NCBI GenBank assembly: GCA_963803295.1
Contig: CAWDMC010000010.1
Span: forward strand, 310,001-374,000
From: CAWDMC01 sp963803295
GTDB taxonomy: Bacteria > Acidobacteriota > Terriglobia > UBA7540
Reading direction: 5' to 3'
DNA: 64,000 nt
Position numbers and translations under genes: made by a program. The notes under the pieces are model-generated. The model worked only from the letters and a program-made list of their open reading frames with translations. It did no database searches and was not told where the DNA came from. Position 1 is the stretch's first letter, and each line of letters opens with the position of its first letter. Of the stretch, positions 52,293 to 61,054 are shown piece after piece.

Positions 52293-52317
52293 CTCCCCTC
52301 CTCAGAAAGGGGGAGTT
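52291..52317 (+). promoter_or_regulatory. Hairpin over the argD ribosome binding site
   Basis: AACTCCCC (52291-52298) pairs with GGGGAGTT (52310-52317) around an 11-base loop. The right arm contains most of the GGGGGAG that serves argD, and the left arm begins at the argB stop codon. Translation of argB to its end would melt the stem, so coupling of argD to argB translation is likely. The stem lacks a T run, so it is not a terminator. Confidence 0.5.
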
Positions 52318-52322
52318 GTGTG

Positions 52323-53576
52323 GTGAACGGAAAGATGAATTTCAGCCAGGTCGTTCAACTCGAGAAACAGGTGCTCATGCCCACCTATGAGCGCATGCCG
52401 ATCCTGGCAGTGCGGGGCGATGGATGCTACCTCTACGATGATCGCGGCAAGCGCTACCTGGATTTCCTGGGGGGCCTCGCGGTAAATGCGCTCGGCTACG
52501 CACACCCGGAAATGATGGCCGTTCTGCACGACGAAAGCGAATCGCTGCTGCACGTCTCGAACCTGCTGTACCACCCTTACCAGGGTTTGCTGGCGCAGAA
52601 ACTCGCTTCCCTTTCGGGTCTCGATCGGGTGTTCTTCGGCAATTCCGGAACCGAAGTCACCGACGGCGCGATCAAGCTGGCGCGGATCTACGCGCGCAAG
52701 CGCCATCCTGCCGAACCCTTTGAGCGTTACCGCATTCTCGCTGTAGAGAATTCGTTTCATGGACGCACCGTGGGCGCGCTCGCGGCCACCTGGCCCGTAA
52801 AGTATCGCCAGCCTTTCGAGCCGCTGATGCCGGGCGTCAAGTTCGTCCGCCTGAACGACGCCGATCACTTGCGGGCCACGTTCAACACTAATGTTGCCGC
52901 CGTGCTGGTCGAGACCATCCAAGGTGAAGGCGGTGTGGTACCCATCGAGGAGAAATTCCTGAGGACAGCTCAGGAACTGTGCCGCGCTACCGGCGCTCTC
53001 TTCATCCTCGACGAGATCCAGTGTGGGCTTGGCCGCACCGGACGCCCATTCGCTTTCGGGCGCTATGGCCTGGAACCTGACATCGTTCTTGTGGCCAAGC
53101 CGCTGGCGGGCGGGCTGCCGCTGGCTGCGATCCTGGCTCGCGACCAGGTAGCGCAGGCGTTTGCGCCCGGCTTGCACGGCACGACCTTTGGCGGCGGACC
53201 GCTGCAGTGCCGTCTGGCGCTGAAGTTCCTGGAAATCATCGAGCGGCCCGGCTTTCTCGCGCAGGTGCGTGACACCGGCGCTTACTTCCGCGCCCGGCTC
53301 GAGCAACTGAAAGCTGAGCTTCCGGTGATCAGCGAGGTGCGTGGCGAAGGTCTGATGGTCGCCGCCGAGCTCACCGTGCCCGGCAAAGACGTGGTACGGC
53401 AGGCTCTCGAAGCGGGTTTCTTGATGAACTGCACCCACGAAAAGGTCTTGCGCTTTCTGCCGCCGCTTATCATCGAACGGCGGCACGTGGATGAATTGAT
53501 TTCGGCCTTAGGGCCTATTTTACAGAAAGTCGCCCACGCCGCGGAGCGGGGCGAACCGAAGGAGGTGCACGCATGA
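52323..53576 (+). CDS. argD: Acetylornithine aminotransferase
   Basis: A 417-residue PLP-dependent class III aminotransferase making N-acetylornithine. Seen are RYLDFLGGLAVNALGYAHP, the ENSFHGRTVGALAAT block, ILDEIQCGLGRTGR (PLP-ring aspartate) and VLVAKPLAGGLPLAAIL with the Schiff-base lysine. The GTG at 52323 is best placed relative to GGGGGAG; GTG 52320 and ATG 52335 are alternatives. It overlaps argF by four bases (ATGA). Confidence 0.95.
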   Translation: MNGKMNFSQVVQLEKQVLMPTYERMPILAVRGDGCYLYDDRGKRYLDFLGGLAVNALGYAHPEMMAVLHDESESLLHVSNLLYHPYQGLLAQKLASLSGLDRVFFGNSGTEVTDGAIKLARIYARKRHPAEPFERYRILAVENSFHGRTVGALAATWPVKYRQPFEPLMPGVKFVRLNDADHLRATFNTNVAAVLVETIQGEGGVVPIEEKFLRTAQELCRATGALFILDEIQCGLGRTGRPFAFGRYGLEPDIVLVAKPLAGGLPLAAILARDQVAQAFAPGLHGTTFGGGPLQCRLALKFLEIIERPGFLAQVRDTGAYFRARLEQLKAELPVISEVRGEGLMVAAELTVPGKDVVRQALEAGFLMNCTHEKVLRFLPPLIIERRHVDELISALGPILQKVAHAAERGEPKEVHA

Positions 53577-54670
53577 GCACGACTATGACAGCGTTCCAGG
53601 TTCCGATGAAGGGGTCCCCCGTTAATGGAAGGACAGAAGCCACGGGCCGCGGCACCTCGCGAAACCGAGTCACCTCGATTCCACGCCAGGAGAGTCTGAG
53701 CGTGAACGATCTCATCGCTGAGCGCGATTTGACCGTTGAAGATCTGAAGCTGATTTTCAAACTCACCGAAGACGTCAAGGGTTCGCCGCGCGCTTTCGCC
53801 CGCGCTCTCGAAGGCAAGCAACTGGCTCTGATTTTTGAGAAGCCCTCGCTGCGCACCCGGGTGAGTTTTGAAGTGGGCATAACCAGCATGGGTGGGTTTG
53901 CCATCTATCTCGACCACTCGAAGCCACGGCTGGGCGAGCGCGAGTGCATTAAAGATGTCGCCCGCAATCTCGAACGCTGGGTCGACGGGATTGCCGCCCG
54001 CACTTTCTCCCACCAATCGGTGCTGGAACTGGCGGAGCATGCCTCGATCCCGGTGATCAATGCGCTCACCGATTTGCTGCATCCTTGCCAGGCAATTTGT
54101 GATTTGTTCACGCTGCGCGAGAAGTTCGGCGCGCTCAAGGGCCTGAAGCTCGCCTACGTGGGCGATGGCAACAACGTGTGCAATTCACTGATGATGGTGG
54201 CAGCGAAACTCGGCGTCTCGGTGGGCATTGCCATGCCGGCCGGTTTCGAGCCTAGGCCGGAGATTGTGGAAGAAGCGGCTGCCTGCGCCAGGGCAAGCGG
54301 CGCGACTGTGGGGATTGTACATGATCCGCTCGAAGCCGTGGCGGGAGCGCACGCCATCTATACTGATGTATGGGCCAGCATGGGTCAGGAGCACGCGGCG
54401 CATCTGCGGGCCCAGATCTTTTCTACTTATCGCGTGACTAGCGAGATGATGGCTGCCGCCCATCCGGATGCCGTATTCATGCACTGCCTTCCGGCTCACC
54501 GCGAGCAGGAAGTGGCGGCAGAAGTTATCGATTCGCCACAGTCGATTGTCTATGATCAGGCGGAGAATCGTCTCCACGTGCAAAAGGCGCTCCTCCTCCT
54601 CCTGCTCGGCGAGCCGAAGGTGCGAAAGCCGGAGCGCCAAAAGTCGCGCGAAGAGGCCTTCGCCTTCTAG
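53573..54670 (+). CDS. argF: Ornithine carbamoyltransferase
   Basis: A 365-residue transcarbamylase that makes citrulline from ornithine and carbamoyl phosphate. The carbamoyl-phosphate motif reads FEKPSLRTRVSFE (the common form is STRTR; SLRTR occurs in many genuine family members), and the later motifs HPCQAICD, the NSLMMVAAKLG block and MHCLPAHREQEV are normal. About 45 extra residues precede the usual start (rich in Thr, Ser, Arg). GGAGGTG before the ATG lies inside argD, favouring coupled expression. It ends the operon; argG and argH are not in the window. Confidence 0.94.
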   Translation: MSTTMTAFQVPMKGSPVNGRTEATGRGTSRNRVTSIPRQESLSVNDLIAERDLTVEDLKLIFKLTEDVKGSPRAFARALEGKQLALIFEKPSLRTRVSFEVGITSMGGFAIYLDHSKPRLGERECIKDVARNLERWVDGIAARTFSHQSVLELAEHASIPVINALTDLLHPCQAICDLFTLREKFGALKGLKLAYVGDGNNVCNSLMMVAAKLGVSVGIAMPAGFEPRPEIVEEAAACARASGATVGIVHDPLEAVAGAHAIYTDVWASMGQEHAAHLRAQIFSTYRVTSEMMAAAHPDAVFMHCLPAHREQEVAAEVIDSPQSIVYDQAENRLHVQKALLLLLLGEPKVRKPERQKSREEAFAF

Positions 54671-54696
54671 GTTCTTCGCTGATAACGGTTTTGGAC

Positions 54697-54732
54697 AATC
54701 GGGAGGGCTTAGGCCCTCCCGATTTGTTTTTT
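54697..54732 (+). terminator. Intrinsic terminator of the argCBDF operon
   Basis: A perfect 12-base stem (AATCGGGAGGGC / GCCCTCCCGATT) with a TTAG loop is followed by TGTTTTTT. It lies 27 bases after the argF stop and separates the operon from the N-acetylglutamate synthase gene. Confidence 0.93.
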
Positions 54733-54852
54733 GGAGGACAATTGCCAATCCCCTTCAGGTTCAGGAGGGGCCTTGAACCATAAGGGAGTGGTCGGCGGGC
54801 AAAAGTGAGTGTATTAACCGCGCCCAAACCCCTAAACTAGGAGAGGAGTTCG

Positions 54853-54897
54853 ATGACAATCGCGATTCGGCGCCGCATGGGAGGAAGGCAAAATTGA
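54853..54897 (+). CDS. Putative arginine-rich leader peptide, 14 residues
   Basis: A minute open frame (MTIAIRRRMGGRQN) with AGGAGAGGAG four bases before its ATG. Four of 14 residues are arginine, three of them consecutive. Its TGA overlaps the TTG start of the next gene (TTGA), so ribosomes finishing it could restart on that gene. Arginine content just before an arginine-pathway gene suggests that arginyl-tRNA supply tunes expression. This is inference from a very short sequence. Confidence 0.4.
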   Translation: MTIAIRRRMGGRQN

Positions 54898-55409
54898 AGA
54901 TTCGTAAAGCTGAGCTCAACGACGTACAGGCCCTCTTCGAGATGATCAACCACTACGTGGCCGAGGGTATTATGCTGCGGCGCACGCTCACGGAACTGTA
55001 CGAGTGCGTGCGTGAGTTTCAGGTAGCGGCGGCCGAGGATGGCGGCGCCATTCTTGGAGCTGCCGCGCTTAAGATCTACTCACCGGAACTCGCCGAGATC
55101 CGCTCGCTGTGCGTTTCGCCGGGGTTAAGCGGGCGTGGCGTGGGGCGGGCGCTCACGGAGAGCCTGCTCGCCGAGGCCGAGCAGTACCAACTGAAAACAG
55201 TGTTCGCCCTGACCACCAGTCCCGGATTCTTTGAGAAACTGGGATTTCGCGAAATGGCCCGCGAACGTTTCCCCATGAAGATCTGGCGCGATTGCCTGCG
55301 CTGCGACCGCTACTTCCATTGCAACGAGAAGACCGTGGGAATCGATTTGGCGGCGCGGCAGCAAATCAAGGCAGAGGACAAAGCCGAACCGGTCGGGGTC
55401 ACCGATTGA
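54894..55409 (+). CDS. argA: GNAT N-acetyltransferase, probable short-form N-acetylglutamate synthase
   Basis: A 171-residue GNAT enzyme resembling the short, kinase-less N-acetylglutamate synthases that start arginine synthesis. The acetyl-CoA loop is LCVSPGLSGRGVGRAL (about 74-89), preceded by LAEIRSL. The LYECVREFQVA segment and the VFALTTSPGFFEKLGFRE end are typical of this group. The start is TTG 54894 with GGAGGAAGG upstream; no ATG fits the family N-terminus. The last 25 residues are charged and variable. Proximity to argCBDF supports the role, but other amino-acid acetyltransferases look similar. Confidence 0.82.
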   Translation: MKIRKAELNDVQALFEMINHYVAEGIMLRRTLTELYECVREFQVAAAEDGGAILGAAALKIYSPELAEIRSLCVSPGLSGRGVGRALTESLLAEAEQYQLKTVFALTTSPGFFEKLGFREMARERFPMKIWRDCLRCDRYFHCNEKTVGIDLAARQQIKAEDKAEPVGVTD

Positions 55410-55832
55410 AGCAAACATCTCGACCCGCGCCACGAAGGACGCTATATTGCCGCCTCAAACTCACCTGTCGCACCGCAGCGATTCATGCCTGGGGACGCCC
55501 ATTTTTCAGTTGACGCGGAATCGCACGGCGGATAGGCTTAGCATTTCTTGATGGCCCTGTGCCTTTGGGGGCACGCAACTGGCATCCGGCTGGCACGCGG
55601 CTAGCCGGACTGAGGGCCAGGTGTTGGAGCCAAGCCGGAAGAATTGGCTGCGACACCCGCGGTGCGGAAGGTCTGCGGGGTTTCCCGTTAAAGGCGAAAC
55701 GAGTCCTATTCTCCTCCAGCCTGCGCGGACGGGAGCGTCCAGCCCTTCTGCACGGCGAGCGCTTGCAGCGGGACCGCTGGCAACCGGCATCTCAATTCAC
55801 TTTGTTGATTCGCACTTGGAAGGGAGGCCAAC
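55410..55832. other. Gene-free region upstream of the sugar cluster
   Basis: 423 bases with no convincing gene. It holds a 7-base palindrome TCCGGCT/AGCCGGA with an 11-base gap (55585-55609) and a small stem GGACG/CGTCC around GGAG (55727-55740). Either could be an operator for the sugar genes, but neither resembles a known site. GGAAGGGAGG before 55833 is the isomerase ribosome binding site. Confidence 0.35.
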
Positions 55833-56792
55833 ATGAGAATCGGCGTCTTTACCGCGCTTTTTTCGAACCTCAGCCTCGACGAGGTCATCCAGAAAATCAA
55901 GACGCTCGGCCTTACGGCCGTGGAACTGGGCACGGGCAACTATCCGGGCGATCCGCATATCAAGCTCGAGTGGCTCGATGCTCCTGATAAGCTGAAAGAT
56001 TTCACGAAGAAGCTTGAGGATAACGGCATCTCGATCAGCGCCCTTTCCTGCCATGGAAACGCCCTGCATCCCAACAAGGAATTCGCGCAGAAGTCGACTG
56101 AAACCGCGCGCAAGACGATTCGGCTCGCGGAAAAATTGGGAGTCAAAACGGTAATTGATTTTTCAGGCTGCCCGGGAGACTCCGAGAATGCCAAATACCC
56201 CAGCTGGTCGCCCACGCCCTGGCCTCCCGACTACCTCGATCTGCTGAAGTGGCAGTGGGAGGAGAAGCTGATCCCCTTCTGGAAAGAACACGCCAAGTTC
56301 GCCGAGGATCACGGGGTGCGCGTGGCCATCGAGATGCATCCGGGTTTCTCCGTTTACAATCCCGAAACGATGCTGCGTCTGCGGGCTGAGGCCGGCAATG
56401 CGATCGGTTGCAACTTCGACCCCAGCCACATGTTCTGGCAGGGCATCGATCCCTGCGCGGCGATTAGGGCTCTGGGTGAAGCGGTGTTCCATTGCCATGC
56501 CAAGGATACCAAGCTATACGATGTGAACTACAAGGTCAACGGCGTGCTCGACGCCAAGCCCTATAGCCAGGAACTCAAACGCTCGTTTCTGTTCCGCACG
56601 GTGGGCTACGGTCACGGCCGTGAATTCTGGACGGACATGATCTCCACCTTGGTGATGGTGGGCTACGACGATACGCTCTCGATCGAACACGAGGACAGCC
56701 TCATGTCGATTGACGAAGGTCTGGCCAAAGCCGCCAAATTCCTGCAGGAGTTGGTGATCAAGGAGAAGTTGAAGGCAATGTGGTGGGCGTGA
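55833..56792 (+). CDS. Sugar phosphate isomerase/epimerase (xylose isomerase-like TIM barrel)
   Basis: A 319-residue TIM-barrel protein of the AP endonuclease family 2 group, which holds many keto/aldo isomerases and epimerases. It starts MRIGVFTALFSNLSLDEVI. Probable metal ligands lie in VAIEMHPGF (Glu), NFDPSHMFWQG (Asp, His), HCHAKDTK (His) and LSIEHED (Glu), in the expected order. GGGAGG precedes the ATG. It heads a same-strand cluster with a dehydrogenase and a sugar kinase, so its substrate is likely a sugar or sugar acid. The substrate itself cannot be read from the sequence. Confidence 0.88.
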   Translation: MRIGVFTALFSNLSLDEVIQKIKTLGLTAVELGTGNYPGDPHIKLEWLDAPDKLKDFTKKLEDNGISISALSCHGNALHPNKEFAQKSTETARKTIRLAEKLGVKTVIDFSGCPGDSENAKYPSWSPTPWPPDYLDLLKWQWEEKLIPFWKEHAKFAEDHGVRVAIEMHPGFSVYNPETMLRLRAEAGNAIGCNFDPSHMFWQGIDPCAAIRALGEAVFHCHAKDTKLYDVNYKVNGVLDAKPYSQELKRSFLFRTVGYGHGREFWTDMISTLVMVGYDDTLSIEHEDSLMSIDEGLAKAAKFLQELVIKEKLKAMWWA

Positions 56793-56870
56793 GAAGAGCA
56801 GTGACGAGTGACAAGTGACGAGTCAAAGAAGGGGTGCCCGTCACTTACTTCGCTTGAGAGGAGCCTTAAC

Positions 56871-58022
56871 ATGCGAGAAGTTAACGTCGCCCTCATCGGC
56901 CATCGCTTCATGGGAAAGGCCCATTCGAACGCCTACCGCCAGGTACGGCATTTCTTTCCCGGCGAGGTGGTGCCGCGCATGAAGGTGTTGTGCGGCAAGG
57001 CCTGCACCGAGGAACTCGAAGCCACGGCCTGGGAGTACGGTTGGGAGGAATCTGACTGCGAGTGGGAGCGGGTGATCGCGCGCAAGGATATCGACGTGGT
57101 GGATATCTCGACCCCGGGCTTTCTGCACGCGCCTATGGCCATTGCCGCCGCTCAATCCGGCAAACACGTCATCTGCGAGAAGCCGCTTGCTAACACGCTC
57201 GAGGAAGCCAAGGGCATGCTCGATGCGGTGGAAAAGGCCGGGGTCAAGCACTACCTGAATTTTAATTACCGCCGCATCCCTGCGGTCGCTTATGCAAAGC
57301 AGCTTATCGACCAGGGCCGGATTGGCGATCCCTACCATTATCACGGCTCTTACCTGCAGGACTGGATCCGCGACCCGAAGTTTCCGTTGGTGTGGCGCCT
57401 CGAAAAGAAGTTCGCGGGCTCGGGCGCCCTGGGCGACATCGCGGCTCATGCCGCCGATCTCGCTACCTACCTGAACGGTGGCATCGATTCGGTGGTCGGG
57501 CAGATGACCACGTTCATCAAGAAGCGTCCTCTGCCGCAGGAGGGTGAAGGCGCCTGGGGAGCCAAGGGTTCTGCTGGCATGGGAGAAGTCACGGTGGACG
57601 ACGACTCCAATTTTCTGGCCAAATTCTCGAACGGGAGCGTCGGTGTGTTCGAATCCAGCCGCTTTGCCGCCGGACGGCGTAACTTCAACAATTTTCAGAT
57701 TTACGGCAGCAAGGGCAGCCTCGCCTTCAACCTCGAGCGCATGAACGAGCTCGAATTCTACGACGATACCGTGCCTCAAGCCGAGCAGGGATTCAAGACC
57801 ATTGGAGTGACCGAAGGCGCCCATCCTTACACCGGACATTGGTGGCCGCCGGGCCACATCATTGGTTACGAGCACACTTTCGTGCACGCTATCCATGATT
57901 TTCTGGTGGCGCTCGAAAAAGACACTATGCCGTCGCCGAATTTCAAAGATGGTTTGTCCAATATCGCCATTCTGGACGCGGTGGAGCGATCAGCCGCGAG
58001 TGGGCAGTGGGAGAGAGTGTAG
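56871..58022 (+). CDS. Gfo/Idh/MocA family oxidoreductase
   Basis: A 383-residue NAD(P)-dependent dehydrogenase acting on sugars or inositols. The N-terminal Rossmann motif is VALIGHRFMGKAHSNAYRQV, the form used by a subfamily in which GxGxxG is changed to GxxFMG. EKPLANTLEEAK is the catalytic lysine motif, and LNFNYRRIPAVAYAKQLID opens the C-terminal domain. AGAGGAG six bases before the ATG fixes the start at 56871. A short heptamer tract (GTGACGA, GTGACAA, GTGACGA at 56801-56821) lies upstream. The xylulokinase-like gene starts five bases after its stop. Confidence 0.92.
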   Translation: MREVNVALIGHRFMGKAHSNAYRQVRHFFPGEVVPRMKVLCGKACTEELEATAWEYGWEESDCEWERVIARKDIDVVDISTPGFLHAPMAIAAAQSGKHVICEKPLANTLEEAKGMLDAVEKAGVKHYLNFNYRRIPAVAYAKQLIDQGRIGDPYHYHGSYLQDWIRDPKFPLVWRLEKKFAGSGALGDIAAHAADLATYLNGGIDSVVGQMTTFIKKRPLPQEGEGAWGAKGSAGMGEVTVDDDSNFLAKFSNGSVGVFESSRFAAGRRNFNNFQIYGSKGSLAFNLERMNELEFYDDTVPQAEQGFKTIGVTEGAHPYTGHWWPPGHIIGYEHTFVHAIHDFLVALEKDTMPSPNFKDGLSNIAILDAVERSAASGQWERV

Positions 58023-58027
58023 ATACG

Positions 58028-59563
58028 ATGGCTTACATGATGGGGATCGACATCGGGACCACGGGAACGCGTACCGTGATCGTGCGTCCCGACGGGCATG
58101 TCATGGCCGCTGCCACCTGCGATCACCAGCCCATGAATATGCCCAGGCCGGGCTGGGCGGAGCAGGATCCGGAGGACTGGTGGCAGGCGGCGGTTCAGTC
58201 GGTACGGGGCGCTCTGACGAAAGCCGGGTTGAGCGGCGGCGACGTCACGGCCATCGGCCTTTCAGGCCAGATGCATGGCGTGGCGCTGCTCGATAAGTTC
58301 AACTCCGTGCTGCGGCCGGCACTGATCTGGTGCGACCAGCGCAGCCAGGAACAATGCGATTGGATCACGAAGAAAGTCGGCGCCGAACGGCTTATTCAAC
58401 TGGTTCTGAACCCTGCCCTAACCGGCTTTAGCGCTCCCAAGCTGCTCTGGATCCGCGACCACGAACCGCGCATTTTCGAGCGGGCGGCCCACTTCCTGCT
58501 TCCCAAGGATTTTGTGCGGCTGCGCCTGACCGGCGAGTTCGCCACCGACGTTTCCGATGCCTCCGGCACCCTGCTTTTTGACGTCGCCCATCGGCGCTGG
58601 TCCAAGGAAATGCTGGAGGCGCTCGATCTGGATGCCTCGCTGCTGCCCAAGTCCTATGAGTCGCCTGAAATCACCGGTGAGATCTCACGTGAGACGGCGC
58701 TGATTACCGGACTGAAGCCCGGGACGCCAGTGGTGGGCGGAGGTGGCGACCAGGCGGCGAGCGCGGTCGGCAACGGCATCGTTCTGCCCGGTCGTACGTC
58801 GGCCACGCTAGGCACTTCCGGCGTGATCTTCACCTACACGGAAGTGCCGAAGCTCGATCCTAAAGGCCGCATCCACACGTTTTGCCACGCGGTTCCGGGC
58901 AAATGGCACGTGATGGGCGTGACCCAGGGGGCCGGACTCTCGCTGCGCTGGTTCCGGGAGCACCTGGGCGCTTGGGAGAGTTGGTACGCCCGGCAGACGG
59001 ATGGCGATGCCTACGACCTGATCCTGAAGGAAGCGGAGAAGATTCCCGCGGGATCCGATGGCCTGCTGTTCCTTCCCTACCTGATGGGCGAGCGTACCCC
59101 GCATCTGGATGCGCAGGCGCGCGGCATGTGGTTCGGGCTCACCGCTTCGCATCGCCGTGGCCACCTGATTCGCTCGATCTTGGAAGGTGTTGCCTTCAGC
59201 CTGCGCGATTCGCTCGCGATCTTCGAGGAACTGGGGATCCCCGTGCAGCAGATCCTGGCATCCGGCGGAGGATCGCGCAATTTCCTATGGCGCCAGATTC
59301 AAGCCGATATCTACGGCAAAGAGCTGGTGACACTTCAGGAGTCAGAGGGATCGGCATTTGGTGCGGCGCTGCTCGGCGGCGTCGGCGGCGGCCTCTACTC
59401 CTCGGTGCAGCAATCGGCGCAACAGGCTATCCAGGTGCGGGAGCGGCTCGCGCCACAACCGGCATCTGCCAAGATCTACGACCGGTATTATGATGTGTAC
59501 CGCCGGGTCTATCCAGCGGTGCGGGATCTTTCGCACCGGTTGGCTGACTTGAGCGCGGAATAG
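58028..59563 (+). CDS. xylB: Xylulokinase-like FGGY carbohydrate kinase
   Basis: A 511-residue FGGY kinase that phosphorylates a ketopentose or similar sugar. The first ATP motif is MGIDIGTTGTRTVIV, the substrate loop GLSGQMHGVALLD with the MH pair typical of xylulokinases, then the LIWCDQRSQEQ block, GGGGDQAASAVGNG and the second ATP motif LASGGGSRNFLWRQI. The ATG at 58028 follows the dehydrogenase by five bases, so they are cotranscribed. D-xylulose is the probable substrate, but related sugars cannot be excluded. Confidence 0.92.
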   Translation: MAYMMGIDIGTTGTRTVIVRPDGHVMAAATCDHQPMNMPRPGWAEQDPEDWWQAAVQSVRGALTKAGLSGGDVTAIGLSGQMHGVALLDKFNSVLRPALIWCDQRSQEQCDWITKKVGAERLIQLVLNPALTGFSAPKLLWIRDHEPRIFERAAHFLLPKDFVRLRLTGEFATDVSDASGTLLFDVAHRRWSKEMLEALDLDASLLPKSYESPEITGEISRETALITGLKPGTPVVGGGGDQAASAVGNGIVLPGRTSATLGTSGVIFTYTEVPKLDPKGRIHTFCHAVPGKWHVMGVTQGAGLSLRWFREHLGAWESWYARQTDGDAYDLILKEAEKIPAGSDGLLFLPYLMGERTPHLDAQARGMWFGLTASHRRGHLIRSILEGVAFSLRDSLAIFEELGIPVQQILASGGGSRNFLWRQIQADIYGKELVTLQESEGSAFGAALLGGVGGGLYSSVQQSAQQAIQVRERLAPQPASAKIYDRYYDVYRRVYPAVRDLSHRLADLSAE

Positions 59564-59622
59564 TTCCACCAAACTCGCCAACGATTGCCACCTGGCTTGT
59601 CACACGGGACAGGAGAGACTTC

Positions 59623-61047
59623 ATGCGACGAACACGACTGCTCAGTTTCCCTGTCTTGGCCTTCCTGATATTTTCCACTATGCTCCTTGAGAGGTTATCT
59701 ATGGGCATCCCCGCGTCCTCTTTTGCTGCCAAGATCGAGAAAACCCAATACCGGGGTTGGAACGTCTACCGTCTCACCAACGGTCTTGTCAGCTTGCTGG
59801 TGGCGCCCGATATCGGCGGGCGGGCAATCCAACTTCAGCTCGGTGACCAGGAGTTCTTTTTCGTGAACCCCGATCTCGCGGGCAAGGTGCTGCCCGAAAG
59901 CGAGAATAATCTGAAAAGCGGATGGGCGAATTACGGCGGTGACAAGGCCTGGCCGGGACCCGAAGGCTGGATGAACGATGGCGAGTGGCCGAGCATTCCC
60001 TACTACGTCCTGGACGGGAGCCGTTTTGCTGCAGAGGTGGTCAAGGAAACACCCGGTGAGATGGCGCTCCGCGTCACCAGCCCGCCCGATCCGCGCAGCG
60101 GCGTCCAGATCAGTCGCACTTTTCATGTGTACGCGGGCACCACGCGCATTGCCGTGGACCAGGTGATGCGTAACGTCAGCCGACGGCAGGTTCGCTGGGG
60201 CATCTGGCACCTGATCCAGAACGACGCGGCGGACGCTCACGATCCCTCCAAACCCAATCCTGAGCTGTATATGTTTCTGCCGCTCAATCCCCACAGCATG
60301 TATCCGCAGGGCTACTATCATCCTTACGGCGACGCCCGACACCCTAGCGTGAAGGCGACGGACGATGGCAAGATGCTTGAGATCCACTACCTTTATCGTG
60401 TGGTCAAGACAGCTGCCGATTCGAATGCCGGCTGGTACGCCGTGGTGAACGGCCAGAAGAACATCTGCATGGTAGAGAACTTCAAGTATTTCCCGGGGCT
60501 TGAGTATCCTGACGGCGCCTCGGTCGAGCATTGGAATGACGGCCCGGGAGTGATCTCGCGTGGACCCTGGGATCAAACGCTCGCCAACGATCCGAAGAAG
60601 ACACCTTATTTCATGGAAACCGAAGTGATGAGTCCTTACGCCCAGCTTGATCCCGGCGAGGAGTACGAGTTTACCGTACACTGGTCACCCACGCGTTTGC
60701 CTTATCCACTCAAGGATGCAGTCTGGGCCGGCGCTATTAGCGAGCCGCTGACGGCGGATGTCGATCGCGCGAATCAGTCGGTCAGGCTGAAGGGCGTCTT
60801 CGGAGTCTTCACGCCCGGCACGCTCGCCGCCACGTTCTACAGTGTCATGGGAGAGGAACTTGTTCACGAGACGCTGGGGCCGGTGGATCCGCGCGAAGTG
60901 ACCAGGCTCGATAAAGCCGTGAAACTGCCGTTAGATACCTTCCGGGTTAGCGTCGCCGTGCTCGATCAGGATGGGCAGAATCGGGGCTTCTTGGGTAATG
61001 TGATCGTCATGCGGGTGGCGCCGAACGGCGCACGATCGGGGCAGTAG
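59623..61047 (+). CDS. Secreted DUF4380-like protein
   Basis: A 474-residue exported protein. The first 35 residues form a signal peptide (LLSFPVLAFLIFSTMLLERL, then a polar Ser/Ala stretch). The body resembles DUF4380, a galactose-mutarotase-like beta-sandwich family of unknown function: NGLVSLLVAPDIGGRAIQLQLG, FFFVNPDLAG, YGGDKAWPGPEGW and the later GYYHPYGDARHPSV. These patterns suggest carbohydrate binding or epimerisation outside the cytoplasm. AGGAGA before the ATG is a good start signal. It follows the kinase by 59 bases on the same strand and may supply its substrate. An internal ATG (59701) also gives a hydrophobic start. Confidence 0.78.
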   Translation: MRRTRLLSFPVLAFLIFSTMLLERLSMGIPASSFAAKIEKTQYRGWNVYRLTNGLVSLLVAPDIGGRAIQLQLGDQEFFFVNPDLAGKVLPESENNLKSGWANYGGDKAWPGPEGWMNDGEWPSIPYYVLDGSRFAAEVVKETPGEMALRVTSPPDPRSGVQISRTFHVYAGTTRIAVDQVMRNVSRRQVRWGIWHLIQNDAADAHDPSKPNPELYMFLPLNPHSMYPQGYYHPYGDARHPSVKATDDGKMLEIHYLYRVVKTAADSNAGWYAVVNGQKNICMVENFKYFPGLEYPDGASVEHWNDGPGVISRGPWDQTLANDPKKTPYFMETEVMSPYAQLDPGEEYEFTVHWSPTRLPYPLKDAVWAGAISEPLTADVDRANQSVRLKGVFGVFTPGTLAATFYSVMGEELVHETLGPVDPREVTRLDKAVKLPLDTFRVSVAVLDQDGQNRGFLGNVIVMRVAPNGARSGQ

Positions 61048-61054
61048 CGTCCGA

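Noticed and set aside
52302..53486. 394-codon open frame antisense to argD
   Set aside because: A shadow of a strongly conserved gene; the product is low in known motifs and rich in residues expected from reversed codons.
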